DNA of 64,000 nucleotides from an uncultured Bacteroides sp. (GTDB lineage Bacteria > Bacteroidota > Bacteroidia > Bacteroidales > Bacteroidaceae), in contig NZ_CAUCSQ010000012.1 of NCBI RefSeq assembly GCF_958445495.1, positions 45,932 to 109,931 of the forward strand. Direction: 5' to 3'. The translations under genes and the position numbers were made by a program. A model generated the notes under the pieces. It worked only from the letters and a program-made list of their open reading frames with translations. It ran no database searches and had not been told where the DNA came from. Positions 1-9,916 of this stretch are shown here, piece by piece (positions within the stretch are counted from its first letter, which is position 1; every line of letters begins with the position of its first letter).

Positions 1-65
1 GGCTCTCATGCCTCTGCATGTGTGGGTCGGGTTCAGTTTATCTTTTATTTATTCATGTCTCCGGG

Positions 66-126
66 GGATTATGCTATTATTTGGCAGGATTATGCTATTG
101 GATTTATAACCCGGACACTACTTTTG
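66..126 (+). promoter_or_regulatory. Activator operator and promoter of the GH3 gene
   Basis: Two identical copies of GGATTATGCTATT lie at 66-78 and 87-99, 21 bp apart, so on one face of the helix. A Bacteroides-type -7 box TACTTTTG follows at 119-126, starting 20 bp after the second copy. There is only a poor -33 box (TTGG, 98-101, overlapping the repeat), which fits an activator-dependent promoter. The same repeat, spacing and distance to the -7 box occur before the SusC gene. The likely binder is the AraC-type domain of the hybrid regulator encoded at 2553-6500; that is inference. Confidence 0.75.
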
Positions 127-154
127 CTCTAAATAAATCTAATAAATAAAAGAA

Positions 155-2473
155 ATGAAACGATTCACATTTTGTTTAGTGTCGGTTTTGTGCTGTTTGT
201 TTTCTGTGGCGCAAATAAAAGAGAAAGAATATCCGCAATTAGGAAAAGCTTCGGTCAGAGAAGTCCTTGCCGCAATGACTTTAGAGGAAAAAGCCACTTT
301 GGCAGGAGGAATGGGAGGAATTGATAAAAAGTTGCGGGTAAATCCCGAACCTGTTGTCGGACATACTTTAATAGGAGTTCCCGGAGCTGCGGGAGTGACA
401 AATCCTTTTCCGCATTTGAATATCCCCATGTTGATTTTGGCAGACGGTCCTGCCGGAGTACGTATTGATGTCCACCGGAATAACGATATGTCCCGTTCTT
501 ATTATGCAACGGCTTTTCCCGTAGCCACTCTGCTAGCCTCTTCCTGGGATACCGAGCTGGTGGAACAAGTCGGAAAAGCGTTTGGACATGAAGCGCATGA
601 ATATGGAGTAGACATTCTTCTGGCTCCGGCCATGAATATTCACCGCAATCCTTTGGGAGGACGCAACTTTGAATATTATTCGGAAGATCCTTTGGTTTCC
701 GGACGTATTGCTGCCGCCATGATTAATGGCATTGAGAGCAATGGCGTAGGCACGTCAATCAAACATTTTGCTGCAAATAACGAAGAAACCAACCGGTTGG
801 AAGTAAGCAGTGAGGTTACGGAACGTACTTTACGTGAGATTTATTTGAGAGGATTTGAAATTGCAGTGCGTGAAGCTCAGCCTTGGACGGTAATGAGTTC
901 CTATAATTTAATCAACGGTGTTTACACCGCTGAAAGCAGGGAATTGTTAACAACGATTTTGCGTGATGAATGGGGATTTCAAGGAGTAGTGGTTACTGAC
1001 TGGTTCGGCGGCAAAGATGCCATTGCCATGATGAAAGCTGGCAATGACTTGTTGATGCCGGGATGGGCGGAACAGACACAATCTATTATTGATGCGGTAA
1101 AAGAAGGCAAGCTGGAAGAATCCGTATTGGATAAGAATGTGGAACGGATTTTAAATTTGATAGTAAAATGTCCTTCTTTTAAAAGATATCCTTATTCGAA
1201 TGCTCCTGAATTAAAAAAGAATGGAAAGCTTGTCCGGAAGGCAGCGGCTGAAAGCATGGTACTTTTGAAGAATGACGATTCGACTCTTCCTCTGAAAAAG
1301 AATCTTTATGTTGCGCTTTTTGGCGCTGCTTCTTATGATAATATCGCCGGTGGTTCCGGTAGCGGTGGGGTAAATAAGGCTTATAGCATATCTTTGAGCG
1401 AAGGGTTGCGTAATGTAGGATATCGTTTGAATGATAAGATGAAAGGCAATTATGAACGGTATGTTGCTGATTTCAAACATAAATATACGGTAAATAACCC
1501 CTTGGTGACCCCTCCGGCCATGCCTGAAATGAAGCTCAATGCTAATTTGGTGAATCAGATGGCGGAACAGGCTGCGGTGGCAATTGTTACAATCGGAAAG
1601 AATGCGGGAGAAGGTGCTGATAGGAAAGAAGCAGATTTCAAGCTTTCCGGAGAGGAATTGGCTACGCTGAAATTAGTGAGCGAAACGTTTCATGCCAAAG
1701 GTAAGAAGGTCGTGGTCGTACTTAATATATCCAATGTTATCAAGACTGCTGATTGGATAGACTATGCGGATGCGGTTTTGTTGGCATGGCAACCCGGTCA
1801 GGAAGGAGGAAATGCAATTGCCGATATTCTTTGCGGTGATGTTAATCCTTCCGGCAAACTGGCAACGACATTCCCTGTGGACTATAAGGATGTGCCTTCA
1901 TATAATAATTTTCCGGGAACTCCTAAAAACGCTGTAAAACCGACTTTTTCTTTGTATGAGGAGGGAATCTATGTCGGTTATCGGTACTATAATACTTTTG
2001 GTATAAAAACCTCTTTTCCGTTTGGCTTCGGTCTTTCCTATACGCAATTTGATTATTCGGGTTTGAAACTTAGTTCTGATAGTTTCAATGATTCGATTAC
2101 GGTTTCCGTACAGATTACAAATACGGGCAAGGTTGCCGGAAAAGAAGTGGTGCAATTGTATTTAGGTGCGCCGGAAGGAAAGCTGGATAAACCGGTAAAT
2201 GAGTTGAAAGCATTTGGCAAAACAAAATTATTGAAGCCCGGAGAAACACAAACATTGGCTTGGACGTTGGATTTGAAGAGCTTGGCCTCTTATGATGAGG
2301 ATTTGTCCGGCTGGGTTGCTGATGCAGGGCGTTATACGGTGAATATAGGAGCATCTTCTACAGATATACGGGTTTCTTCGGAGTTTAATCTGGAGAAAAC
2401 CGTGATTGCGGAACTATGTCATAAAGCATTACAACCGACAAGAACCATTCCGGAATTGAGGATGAGGAAGTAA
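155..2473 (+). CDS. GH3 family beta-glycosidase, exported
   Basis: 772 aa, the usual length for a Bacteroides GH3 enzyme. A signal peptide (MKRFTFCLVSVLCCLFSVAQ) sends it to the periplasm or envelope. The N-terminal TIM barrel runs from about residue 35 to 330 with LADGPAGVR, the KHFAANNEETNR substrate loop (K203-H204) and the nucleophile in VTDWFGG (D282). A GH3 C-terminal domain follows (about 365-610), then a fibronectin-III-like domain. GH3 enzymes remove single beta-linked glucose, xylose or similar units from chain ends; the sequence does not settle which sugar. It is first in the PUL, and its promoter shares the operator found before SusC. A strong terminator follows it. Confidence 0.93.
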   Translation: MKRFTFCLVSVLCCLFSVAQIKEKEYPQLGKASVREVLAAMTLEEKATLAGGMGGIDKKLRVNPEPVVGHTLIGVPGAAGVTNPFPHLNIPMLILADGPAGVRIDVHRNNDMSRSYYATAFPVATLLASSWDTELVEQVGKAFGHEAHEYGVDILLAPAMNIHRNPLGGRNFEYYSEDPLVSGRIAAAMINGIESNGVGTSIKHFAANNEETNRLEVSSEVTERTLREIYLRGFEIAVREAQPWTVMSSYNLINGVYTAESRELLTTILRDEWGFQGVVVTDWFGGKDAIAMMKAGNDLLMPGWAEQTQSIIDAVKEGKLEESVLDKNVERILNLIVKCPSFKRYPYSNAPELKKNGKLVRKAAAESMVLLKNDDSTLPLKKNLYVALFGAASYDNIAGGSGSGGVNKAYSISLSEGLRNVGYRLNDKMKGNYERYVADFKHKYTVNNPLVTPPAMPEMKLNANLVNQMAEQAAVAIVTIGKNAGEGADRKEADFKLSGEELATLKLVSETFHAKGKKVVVVLNISNVIKTADWIDYADAVLLAWQPGQEGGNAIADILCGDVNPSGKLATTFPVDYKDVPSYNNFPGTPKNAVKPTFSLYEEGIYVGYRYYNTFGIKTSFPFGFGLSYTQFDYSGLKLSSDSFNDSITVSVQITNTGKVAGKEVVQLYLGAPEGKLDKPVNELKAFGKTKLLKPGETQTLAWTLDLKSLASYDEDLSGWVADAGRYTVNIGASSTDIRVSSEFNLEKTVIAELCHKALQPTRTIPELRMRK

Positions 2474-2494
2474 GGTTTGCACCTTGTTAAAAGG

Positions 2495-2526
2495 ACTTCC
2501 CAAATTCTTTTTGGGAAGTTTTTTAT
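2495..2526 (+). terminator. Rho-independent terminator after GH3
   Basis: ACTTCCCAAA (2495-2504) pairs perfectly with TTTGGGAAGT (2510-2519) across a 5-nt loop, and a T-run follows. It separates the GH3 gene from the regulator gene. Confidence 0.9.
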
Positions 2527-2527
2527 T

Positions 2528-2535
2528 TATATTTG
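2528..2535 (+). promoter_or_regulatory. -7 box of the hybrid regulator gene
   Basis: TATATTTG matches the Bacteroides -7 consensus TAnnTTTG. Transcription would start near 2542, which makes the ATG at 2544 unlikely as the start and favours 2553 or 2556. Confidence 0.5.
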
Positions 2536-2552
2536 TTCTCTAAATGATTCTT

Positions 2553-5500
2553 ATGATGAGATATTTCACTTGTCTTTTACTCTTTTTTCTGTTTCAATCC
2601 GTGAAAGGGCAGGAATATCGCCATTATACCGTTAATGACGGGCTTCCGGGAAGTGATGTGACTGCAATTTGTGAAAATGAGTATTTTCTTTGGTTAGCTA
2701 CCAATGAGGGATTGTGCCGATTTGACGGGCATGAGTTTAAAACGTATAGGAAAGGCAGTAATTCAGACAATAGTTTGAGCGAGAATAATATCGAGAGTCT
2801 GATGTTTGATTCTAAAGGACTTCTTTGGATTGGGCTGAAGACGGGTGGTGTTGATATTTATAATCCCGGCAAGGACCGGTTTACCCATATTAGTGAGTTA
2901 GCAGACGATTATCCTCAACGGGTGACTTGTATCTTTGAGGATTCACAACATTCTATTTGGCTTGGTAGCTGGCGTTCGGGACTTTATCAGTTGGTTCCTT
3001 CAATAAAGGAAGAAGGAAAATATGAAGTGTTGAAACATTATCCCGGCACTATTGTCTCTACTTTAGTGGAGAAACCGGAAGGTTATCTTTGGATTGGCAC
3101 TTATTACGGCTATTACTTATATGATATTCATAAGAAATGCAATGTGGAGACGAGACATAATGAGCATACTATTTCCCAGTTTCTTGATAGAGGAGAGAAG
3201 AATACGTTATGGTATTCTGCCTGGTCGGAAGGACTTTTTAAGATAACTTGGAATGATGAGTTGACAGCATTTGAAGAAAAACTCATTACTACCGATGCGG
3301 GTGATATTTACAGCCTCGCTTCTGATGCGGACAATCAGATTTTGATAGGTACTTGGGGAAGAGGAATGAGGAAGGCCGAGCTTGCGTGTGCGGAAAATGG
3401 GAATCATTTGATTACGGTCACCGACCCGCAGGTGAAGGCATTAGCCATCGAGTCGTTTTTTCGGGATAAATATAACCGTCTTTGGATTGGCACTTATGGC
3501 AATGGCCTTTTCTGTTTCGACAATGAAAAACGCGGCATCAAACAGATTGCTCCGATTAATCAGGATAATATTTCTGCCGCGACGGTATTGCATGAGCTGG
3601 GAGAAGATAAGATGTTGATTGGTACTCAGGGAAATGGGCTTTTTGTATGCAATCAGAAAAATGGGGAATTGTTTCCTAAACCGATGAGTGATTCGGAACA
3701 AGTCCCTAATCTGAACTACATCCAAACGATATATCTTGATAAAGAACTTTTGATTGTGGGGCATGACCATTTAGGCTTTTGTTATGTGGAACATCCTTAT
3801 GAGAATAGGATGAATTTTAAATTAAAGTCTTTCCAACCTGACCAGCGTTTAGGTAAAGTTACTTCTATTTACCGTGATCGTGATTCTCTTTTCTGGATTG
3901 GAACGAAGCAAAACGGGCTTGTTTCCTTACGCTATCAAAATAAACCGGCAGGCGGTGTCTTTTCACATATAACGTACTACAACTCTTTCGGTCAGAATGA
4001 TGAGATAACAGGTTTTGCACAAGCCCAGGACGGGCGTTTGTGGATATCGACACACAGCGGGTTGTACTTGTTCAATCCGGTGACCCGGAAAGTTGAGACA
4101 TTTGAGGAAGAACATGTCTCTGATATGGTTTATAGGATGGTGGATGATCCTCTGAATGAGTGTCTTTGGTTAGGAACTTCGACAGGATTGAAACGTGTCG
4201 GTTACCGGGATAAAGCGGTAAAACCTTATTTCCCTTCTAATCTGCTTCCGTCCGGTGCCGTTCATACTTTGATATTGGACTCGGACAATAATTTGTGGTT
4301 CTCTATTGCCGACAGGGTGTATTGCTTGCGTAGCCAGAGTAAAAAATTGCAGGAACTCAATGTCTTGTCCTATGGGAAACAGGTGTTCACCTGTGCCGGA
4401 ATCGTAAGCGAAAATGGAAAAAGGATGGTAGCTTTTGGCGGAACGGATAAGTTGCTGTTGGTAGAACCGCTTGTTGTACTCAACAAATCACAGGCAACCC
4501 GATTGTTGTTGACCGGATTGGAAATAAATCACCGGCAGGTGAGAGTGGGAGATGAGATTGGGGGAAAAGTGGTTTTGGATAAAGCATCGGAATATATTCA
4601 GGCATTGACGCTACCTTACCAGAGTAAGTGGATTAGTTTGGCATTTAAGGAAATTGGCCTGGGCAACTATCGTAATAAATACCAGTATTATATCAAGGGG
4701 TTCAGCGATAACTGGCAATATATTGATATAGATAAACCGATTACTTTCTCACAATTGCAACCGGGAAAGTATGTTCTTCAGATTCGGCAACTGGGAGCTG
4801 AAAATAATGTCCCTTGTTATCATTTGGATATGACTATCCTCCCCCCGTGGTGGAAAACGGTTTGGTTTCATACGGTTGAGGTTTTGGGAACTCTGTTTGT
4901 GATAGTTCTGGCAATCTTCTATATCCGTAATTATTATAGGAAACGGCAGTTGGAACGTACCGACGTTATTGAGAAACGTAAAAAAGAAGAACTGCTGCAA
5001 GAGAAAGAGAGTTTTTTTGTCAGTTTGTCACATGATTTGATGACTCCTTTCTCTTTGATTATAGCTCCGGTTAATGATTTGCTCCGGAGAAAGGATTTAC
5101 CGGAAGATTTGCAGGACAAATTGGGGATTATCGGTAAGAACGCGAACTTCCTTTCGGACATTTTTACTACAATATTGGATTATAAACGTACTGTGGCGGT
5201 AAATGTGGAGTTGAAGGAAAGAAATATAGAGCTGGTATCATTTATCCGTATTGTAGTCAATTCTTTCGCTTACATTGCCCAAACGAAAGAATTGCATCTT
5301 ACTTTCCAGACCGGACTTTCCAGATTAGATGTGCTGGTTGATTCGGTGAAACTGGAACGTATTATGTACAATCTGTTGAGCAATGCTGTGAAATTTACAC
5401 CGTCGAAAGGGAGTGTGCAGGTGAAGCTTTATCAGGGAGATACCGGAAGTTATACACTGGAAATCAGCGATACGGGAAGTGGAATCGCCCCACAAAATCT

Positions 5501-6500
5501 GGATAAGGTTTTCGGTAAGTTTTATCAGGAAGCCAGGCCCGAAGAAGAGGGGATGAAAGGACTGGGATTGGGACTGTACATTGTGCAAAAGTTCGTGAAG
5601 ATATTAGGCGGGACAATACGTGTCGATTCTGAATTGGGTAAAGGGACAACCTTCCAGGTATGTTTTCCGTTAAAATCTCCGGAAAAGGTCGTTTCTGTAG
5701 AAGACAATGATGAACAGGTTGCTGAAATGGATGAAAATCCTACAATTGTGATAGTAGAGGATAATGTCCAGTTATGTGATTATTTGCGAAAGGAATTTTC
5801 TGCTAATTTCCGTGTAATTGCTGTTTCTAACGGTCGGGAGGCGTTGAATATCATTCAGAAAGTATTGCCGGAAGTGGTGATTTCTGATGTTATGATGCCT
5901 GAAATGGACGGGTTGGCATTGTGTGAGGGAATTAAGCGGACACCGTTGCTTTCTGATATATTTGTCATCTTGTTATCCGCCAAGTCGTCTCCGGAAGATG
6001 AGTTGGCGGGATATAAAGCCGGGGCTGATTTCTATCTGAAGAAACCTTTTGATATGGAGATTCTTATTAATCATGTGATGAATGTGTACGAAACTCGTAA
6101 GAAACGTAAAAAGCAAATCATTACAGAATTGTTTTCTCCGCAGAATGAAGGAATCGAAGTCGATGCTAAAGATGATTTTCTACGTAAGGCAGTGAAAGTT
6201 ATTGAAGAACATCTCATGGATGACGGTTTTAAGATTGATAATTTCGCAGCGGAAATGAATGTGAGCAAAACAGTGTTGCATCGCAAGTTTAAGATGTTAA
6301 TCGGAGATACTCCGAATGTGTTTATCCGGAACATCCGTTTATATAAGGCCGCCCATTTGTTAAAGACTACCGATTTGACAATTGCCGAGATTGCTTATCT
6401 GACAGGATTTAATCTATCTCATTATTTCATAAAATGTTTCAAGGAGCAGTACAATGAAACTCCCAACAATTTCAGGAAGAGGATGGGAAAGGAGAGCTAA
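2553..6500 (+). CDS. Hybrid two-component system regulator (HTCS) of the PUL
   Basis: About 1315 aa, one polypeptide holding sensor kinase and response regulator. Order: signal peptide (ends near VKGQ); periplasmic two-component beta-propeller repeats, with repeated LWIGT-like strands, over about 740 residues with a Y_Y_Y domain; one membrane helix (VEVLGTLFVIVLAIFYIRNY); histidine kinase with H-box SHDLMTP, N-box NLLSNAVKF and G-boxes DTGSGI and GLGLGLYIV; receiver with phospho-acceptor in ISDVMMPEMDG; C-terminal AraC-type helix-turn-helix ending NFRKRMGKES. In this family the propeller binds an oligosaccharide in the periplasm and the AraC domain activates the linked PUL promoters. The stop codon sits inside the terminator hairpin. 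Starts at 2544, 2553 and 2556 are possible; the -7 box favours the later two. Confidence 0.95.
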   Translation: MMRYFTCLLLFFLFQSVKGQEYRHYTVNDGLPGSDVTAICENEYFLWLATNEGLCRFDGHEFKTYRKGSNSDNSLSENNIESLMFDSKGLLWIGLKTGGVDIYNPGKDRFTHISELADDYPQRVTCIFEDSQHSIWLGSWRSGLYQLVPSIKEEGKYEVLKHYPGTIVSTLVEKPEGYLWIGTYYGYYLYDIHKKCNVETRHNEHTISQFLDRGEKNTLWYSAWSEGLFKITWNDELTAFEEKLITTDAGDIYSLASDADNQILIGTWGRGMRKAELACAENGNHLITVTDPQVKALAIESFFRDKYNRLWIGTYGNGLFCFDNEKRGIKQIAPINQDNISAATVLHELGEDKMLIGTQGNGLFVCNQKNGELFPKPMSDSEQVPNLNYIQTIYLDKELLIVGHDHLGFCYVEHPYENRMNFKLKSFQPDQRLGKVTSIYRDRDSLFWIGTKQNGLVSLRYQNKPAGGVFSHITYYNSFGQNDEITGFAQAQDGRLWISTHSGLYLFNPVTRKVETFEEEHVSDMVYRMVDDPLNECLWLGTSTGLKRVGYRDKAVKPYFPSNLLPSGAVHTLILDSDNNLWFSIADRVYCLRSQSKKLQELNVLSYGKQVFTCAGIVSENGKRMVAFGGTDKLLLVEPLVVLNKSQATRLLLTGLEINHRQVRVGDEIGGKVVLDKASEYIQALTLPYQSKWISLAFKEIGLGNYRNKYQYYIKGFSDNWQYIDIDKPITFSQLQPGKYVLQIRQLGAENNVPCYHLDMTILPPWWKTVWFHTVEVLGTLFVIVLAIFYIRNYYRKRQLERTDVIEKRKKEELLQEKESFFVSLSHDLMTPFSLIIAPVNDLLRRKDLPEDLQDKLGIIGKNANFLSDIFTTILDYKRTVAVNVELKERNIELVSFIRIVVNSFAYIAQTKELHLTFQTGLSRLDVLVDSVKLERIMYNLLSNAVKFTPSKGSVQVKLYQGDTGSYTLEISDTGSGIAPQNLDKVFGKFYQEARPEEEGMKGLGLGLYIVQKFVKILGGTIRVDSELGKGTTFQVCFPLKSPEKVVSVEDNDEQVAEMDENPTIVIVEDNVQLCDYLRKEFSANFRVIAVSNGREALNIIQKVLPEVVISDVMMPEMDGLALCEGIKRTPLLSDIFVILLSAKSSPEDELAGYKAGADFYLKKPFDMEILINHVMNVYETRKKRKKQIITELFSPQNEGIEVDAKDDFLRKAVKVIEEHLMDDGFKIDNFAAEMNVSKTVLHRKFKMLIGDTPNVFIRNIRLYKAAHLLKTTDLTIAEIAYLTGFNLSHYFIKCFKEQYNETPNNFRKRMGKES

Positions 6501-6519
6501 AAGCTCTCCTTTATTTTTT
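6488..6519 (+). terminator. Terminator overlapping the HTCS stop codon
   Basis: AAAGGAGAGCT (6488-6498) pairs with AGCTCTCCTTT (6502-6512) across AAA, followed by ATTTTTT. The TAA stop (6498-6500) forms the loop and the last stem base, so the hairpin starts inside the coding sequence. Confidence 0.85.
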
Positions 6520-6583
6520 GTAAGATAGCGGTATATATTCATTCGTCGCCACTACCGTATTTGAAGTTTGAGGGAACGGATAT

Positions 6584-6615
6584 GATAGCATTTTTGCGGT
6601 GTCTTATAGCACAAT
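6584..6615 (-). promoter_or_regulatory. Second, reverse-facing copy of the HTCS operator pair
   Basis: Read on the minus strand, ATTGTGCTATA (6615 to 6605) and AAAATGCTATC (6594 to 6584) start 21 bp apart, the same spacing as the forward-facing pair. I see no convincing -7 box in the expected place on that strand. It may therefore be an extra binding site for the SusC promoter or a feedback site, not a separate promoter. Confidence 0.5.
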
Positions 6616-6628
6616 GTTAATACGAATG

Positions 6629-6687
6629 ATTCTGTTATGAAATGGTAGTATTGTGCTATTCCATTGAGGGACGATAGTCTATTTTTG
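6629..6687 (+). promoter_or_regulatory. HTCS operator and promoter of the susC-susD operon
   Basis: ATTCTGTTATG (6629-6639, degenerate) and ATTGTGCTATT (6650-6660) are direct repeats 21 bp apart. The -7 box TATTTTTG (6680-6687) begins 20 bp after the second repeat, exactly as before the GH3 gene. No good -33 element is present. The perfect inverted arms ATAGCACAAT (6606-6615) and ATTGTGCTAT (6650-6659) arise because the forward and reverse operator pairs face away from each other. Confidence 0.72.
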
Positions 6688-6742
6688 CTTCCGTGAAACA
6701 GGCGAAAATACCTTTTGTTAAACATTCAAATTCTAATTTAGT

Positions 6743-9700
6743 ATGATGAAACTTTATTCGAAATTACAAAACTGCTTGTTGCTGTTACTTGTGTTGGTTA
6801 CAGTTCCGTTATCTTTTGTGTATGCAGGGGATACGGTGCAGGGTGGAGAACGGACAATAATGCAGCAGAAGAAAATCAAAGTAAACGGCAACATCAAAGA
6901 TGTTAATGGAGAACCGTTGACAGGTGCTACCGTGATTGTAAAAGGGGCTACATTGGGGACTACTTCTGACTTATCCGGTGCTTTTTCTATTGAAGTGCCG
7001 TTAGGAAGCACGTTGAGTATTTCTTTTATAGGATATAAGACACATGAATGTGTTGTAGACCGGAGTATGGTAAAAGGACTGGAAATAGTCTTGCAGGAAG
7101 AACGGACATTGGTGGATGAAGTTGTAGTAGTAGGATACGGTACACAGAAAAAAGCGACTCTTTCCGGTTCGGTGACTTCAGTAAAAGGAAGTGAAATCTT
7201 AAAATCGCCTCAAATGAACATTTCCAATTCGCTGGCAGGTACAATGCCGGGATTGGTGGTGGTAGGAAAAAGCGGTGAACCGGGTAAAGACGGTTCTACT
7301 ATTTACATACGTGGGCAAAGCAGTTTGAATGATAACAGTCCGTTGATTGTCGTTGACGGAGTACCTAACCGTTCATTGGACCATATCGATCCGTCTACGA
7401 TTGAAAGTATCAGTGTTTTGAAAGATGCTTCTGCGGCTATCTACGGGTCACAGGCTGCTAATGGCGTCATTTTGGTAACGACCAAGCGCGGAAAAGAAGG
7501 AAAACTTACAATCGATGCAAGTTATCGTGCCACTTGGGCGCGTCCGACACGTATTCCTGAGCTGACAAGCGCTTCGGAATATGCTACGTTGGTAAATGAA
7601 GTCCATGAATATAAAGGAGAGGGCAAGTACGCCCGTTACTCGGCCGAAGATATCAGAAAATATGCTGACGGGAGTGACCCGTGGGGACATCCCGATACGG
7701 ATTGGTTCGATGAAATACTTAAACCTTGGAATTTGCAGCATAATGCGAATGTTACGATGTCTGGCGGGAATGAACGTTTGAAAGCCTATGTCTCTTTATC
7801 CACCCGTTCCCAGGATGGGGTTTTCTATGACAGTGCCAGCAAGTATGCGCAGCATGACATACGTGCTAATATTGACGGAAAGATAAACAAGTATATAAGT
7901 TTATCGGTAGATGCCAGTTTCAGCTTGGGAGAAACCGATGCCCCTTCCACTAATTCTGCCAGTATCTTTCGTTCCATTATGATGGCGAATCCAACGTTGC
8001 CGGCTTATTGGCCTGACGGACGTATAGGTCCTCCGTTGGACCTTCAGACCAAAAGTAGTCCGGTCATTCAAGGAACAAAAGCGAACGGATATAATAACAA
8101 TGAGAGTTATGTGTTTAATGTAAACGGCAAACTTGATATCCGGATTCCGTGGGTGGAAGGACTGAAACTGACAGGTAAGGCGGCATTTGACCGGGGAATT
8201 GACTATTCGAAGAAATTCAGCAAGCAATATACGCTTTATAGTTGGGATGGCACTACCATGGAAAATGGCATTCCGGTATTGACAGAGGGAATCTATGGCG
8301 GTTCGCCTGCCCTGACTCAGTCTACGACTTTTAGCAAAAGAAGTCTGTTAAGTGCATTGCTGGACTATAACCGCACTTTTGGAATCCATAATGTAAGCGG
8401 GGTTGTGGGTGTCGAAGGTATTCAGGAAACGTCTAACTGGTATAGTGCCGAAAGACGTAATTTTACAACTAACTTTCCGGATGAAATGAACTTCGGTGAT
8501 CCGACCAAACAATACGCCAATGGTTCTAATCCGGGAGAAAACCATTGGTTGAACTATTTCGGACGTTTGAATTATACGTTGGACAATACATACATTGTTG
8601 AATTTGTATGGCGTTATCAAGGTTCCAGTAAGTTTTTGGACAAACGCTGGGGATTTTTCCCCGGAGTATCGTTGGCTTACCGTATATCCGAAGAAGATTT
8701 CTGGCAAAACAGCAAGGTGTCTGAAATCGTGAATGATTTTAAGCTTCGTACTTCTTGGGGACGTACAGGTAATGACCTGATTGAACCGTATCAGTTTCTG
8801 GCCCAATATGATCTTTACCAGAAAAATTATATTACCCAGAATTTTGTAACAGGCAGCGGAAATAATCCGACATACATGGAAAGCCTGGCTCCTAACAAAT
8901 ATGCCCAATGGGAGGAGGCTAACCAATTTAATATCGGTGTGGATATGTCTTTCTTAAATAAGCGGTTGACTCTGACTGCGGATTATTTTAATAATGTCCG
9001 TTCGAAGATTTTGATTCCGCAGACTTCTTCTGTTCCTGAATTTACAGGTCTGACAGGAATTTTGCCGGATATTAATCTCGGTAAAGTACGTAATCGCGGG
9101 TTTGATTTCCAGTTGGGATGGATGGATACGCATCGGGATTTTACGTATAGTATAACTCTTAATGGCGGGCATGCCCAGAATAAGGTCATCTTTTTCGATG
9201 AGGCTCCTAATGGACTTCCTTGGCAGACTAATACAGGACATCCGATGCATTCCGGTTTGTATTATAAAGCTATTGGGATTTTCCATACACAGGAAGATAT
9301 AGACAAGTATCCGCACATGGAGAATGCCCGTCCCGGCGATATTATCTTTGAAGATGTGAATGGCGACAAACAGATTAATGGGGAGGATATGGTAAGAATC
9401 CATAAAAGCAGCGTTCCGACCTGGACTGGCGGTTTGAATCTTTATTTTAAATACAAAGGATTGGATTTATCGGCTTTGTTCCAGGGACAGGCAGGCGCTG
9501 TTAGATATGTGAAACCTTTGGGAAGCGCTACGGCTGAAATTAATTATTTCAAGTCATTCTACGATAAACGTTGGACGGAAGATAATCCTTATGCCAGTTA
9601 TCCCAGAACATTTGACCGTGATACGGAATATTGGATGAGTTCGTCCGGATCGAATACCTTTTGGCTTCGGAAAACAGACTTTATCCGTTTAAAGAATCTC

Positions 9701-9904
9701 GAGTTAGGGTACACATTGCCGGCTCAGGCTGTATCGAAAATCGGCCTTCAGAATTTAAGGTTAAGCTTTACGGCGACGAACCTGTTTACATTTGCTCCTG
9801 ACATGCCTGATTTTGACCCGGAACTTGATTTTGACGGCGGATATGCCGGTGAAGCTTATCCGATTCAGAAGATGTTGACATTAGGCGTTTCCATTCAATT
9901 TTAA
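6743..9904 (+). CDS. SusC-like TonB-dependent outer membrane glycan transporter
   Basis: 1053 aa. A signal peptide (ends near FVYAG) is followed by a carboxypeptidase-regulatory-like domain (about 44-118), the SusC family signature DEVVVVGYGTQKK (125-137), a plug domain (about 140-260) and a 22-strand barrel to the C-terminal LGVSIQF. SusC proteins import oligosaccharides across the outer membrane using TonB energy, with the SusD partner as lid. The susD gene starts 12 nt downstream and surely shares the transcript. Two adjacent ATGs (6743, 6746) are both possible starts. Confidence 0.96.
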   Translation: MMKLYSKLQNCLLLLLVLVTVPLSFVYAGDTVQGGERTIMQQKKIKVNGNIKDVNGEPLTGATVIVKGATLGTTSDLSGAFSIEVPLGSTLSISFIGYKTHECVVDRSMVKGLEIVLQEERTLVDEVVVVGYGTQKKATLSGSVTSVKGSEILKSPQMNISNSLAGTMPGLVVVGKSGEPGKDGSTIYIRGQSSLNDNSPLIVVDGVPNRSLDHIDPSTIESISVLKDASAAIYGSQAANGVILVTTKRGKEGKLTIDASYRATWARPTRIPELTSASEYATLVNEVHEYKGEGKYARYSAEDIRKYADGSDPWGHPDTDWFDEILKPWNLQHNANVTMSGGNERLKAYVSLSTRSQDGVFYDSASKYAQHDIRANIDGKINKYISLSVDASFSLGETDAPSTNSASIFRSIMMANPTLPAYWPDGRIGPPLDLQTKSSPVIQGTKANGYNNNESYVFNVNGKLDIRIPWVEGLKLTGKAAFDRGIDYSKKFSKQYTLYSWDGTTMENGIPVLTEGIYGGSPALTQSTTFSKRSLLSALLDYNRTFGIHNVSGVVGVEGIQETSNWYSAERRNFTTNFPDEMNFGDPTKQYANGSNPGENHWLNYFGRLNYTLDNTYIVEFVWRYQGSSKFLDKRWGFFPGVSLAYRISEEDFWQNSKVSEIVNDFKLRTSWGRTGNDLIEPYQFLAQYDLYQKNYITQNFVTGSGNNPTYMESLAPNKYAQWEEANQFNIGVDMSFLNKRLTLTADYFNNVRSKILIPQTSSVPEFTGLTGILPDINLGKVRNRGFDFQLGWMDTHRDFTYSITLNGGHAQNKVIFFDEAPNGLPWQTNTGHPMHSGLYYKAIGIFHTQEDIDKYPHMENARPGDIIFEDVNGDKQINGEDMVRIHKSSVPTWTGGLNLYFKYKGLDLSALFQGQAGAVRYVKPLGSATAEINYFKSFYDKRWTEDNPYASYPRTFDRDTEYWMSSSGSNTFWLRKTDFIRLKNLELGYTLPAQAVSKIGLQNLRLSFTATNLFTFAPDMPDFDPELDFDGGYAGEAYPIQKMLTLGVSIQF

Positions 9905-9916
9905 ATCAAACTAGAT

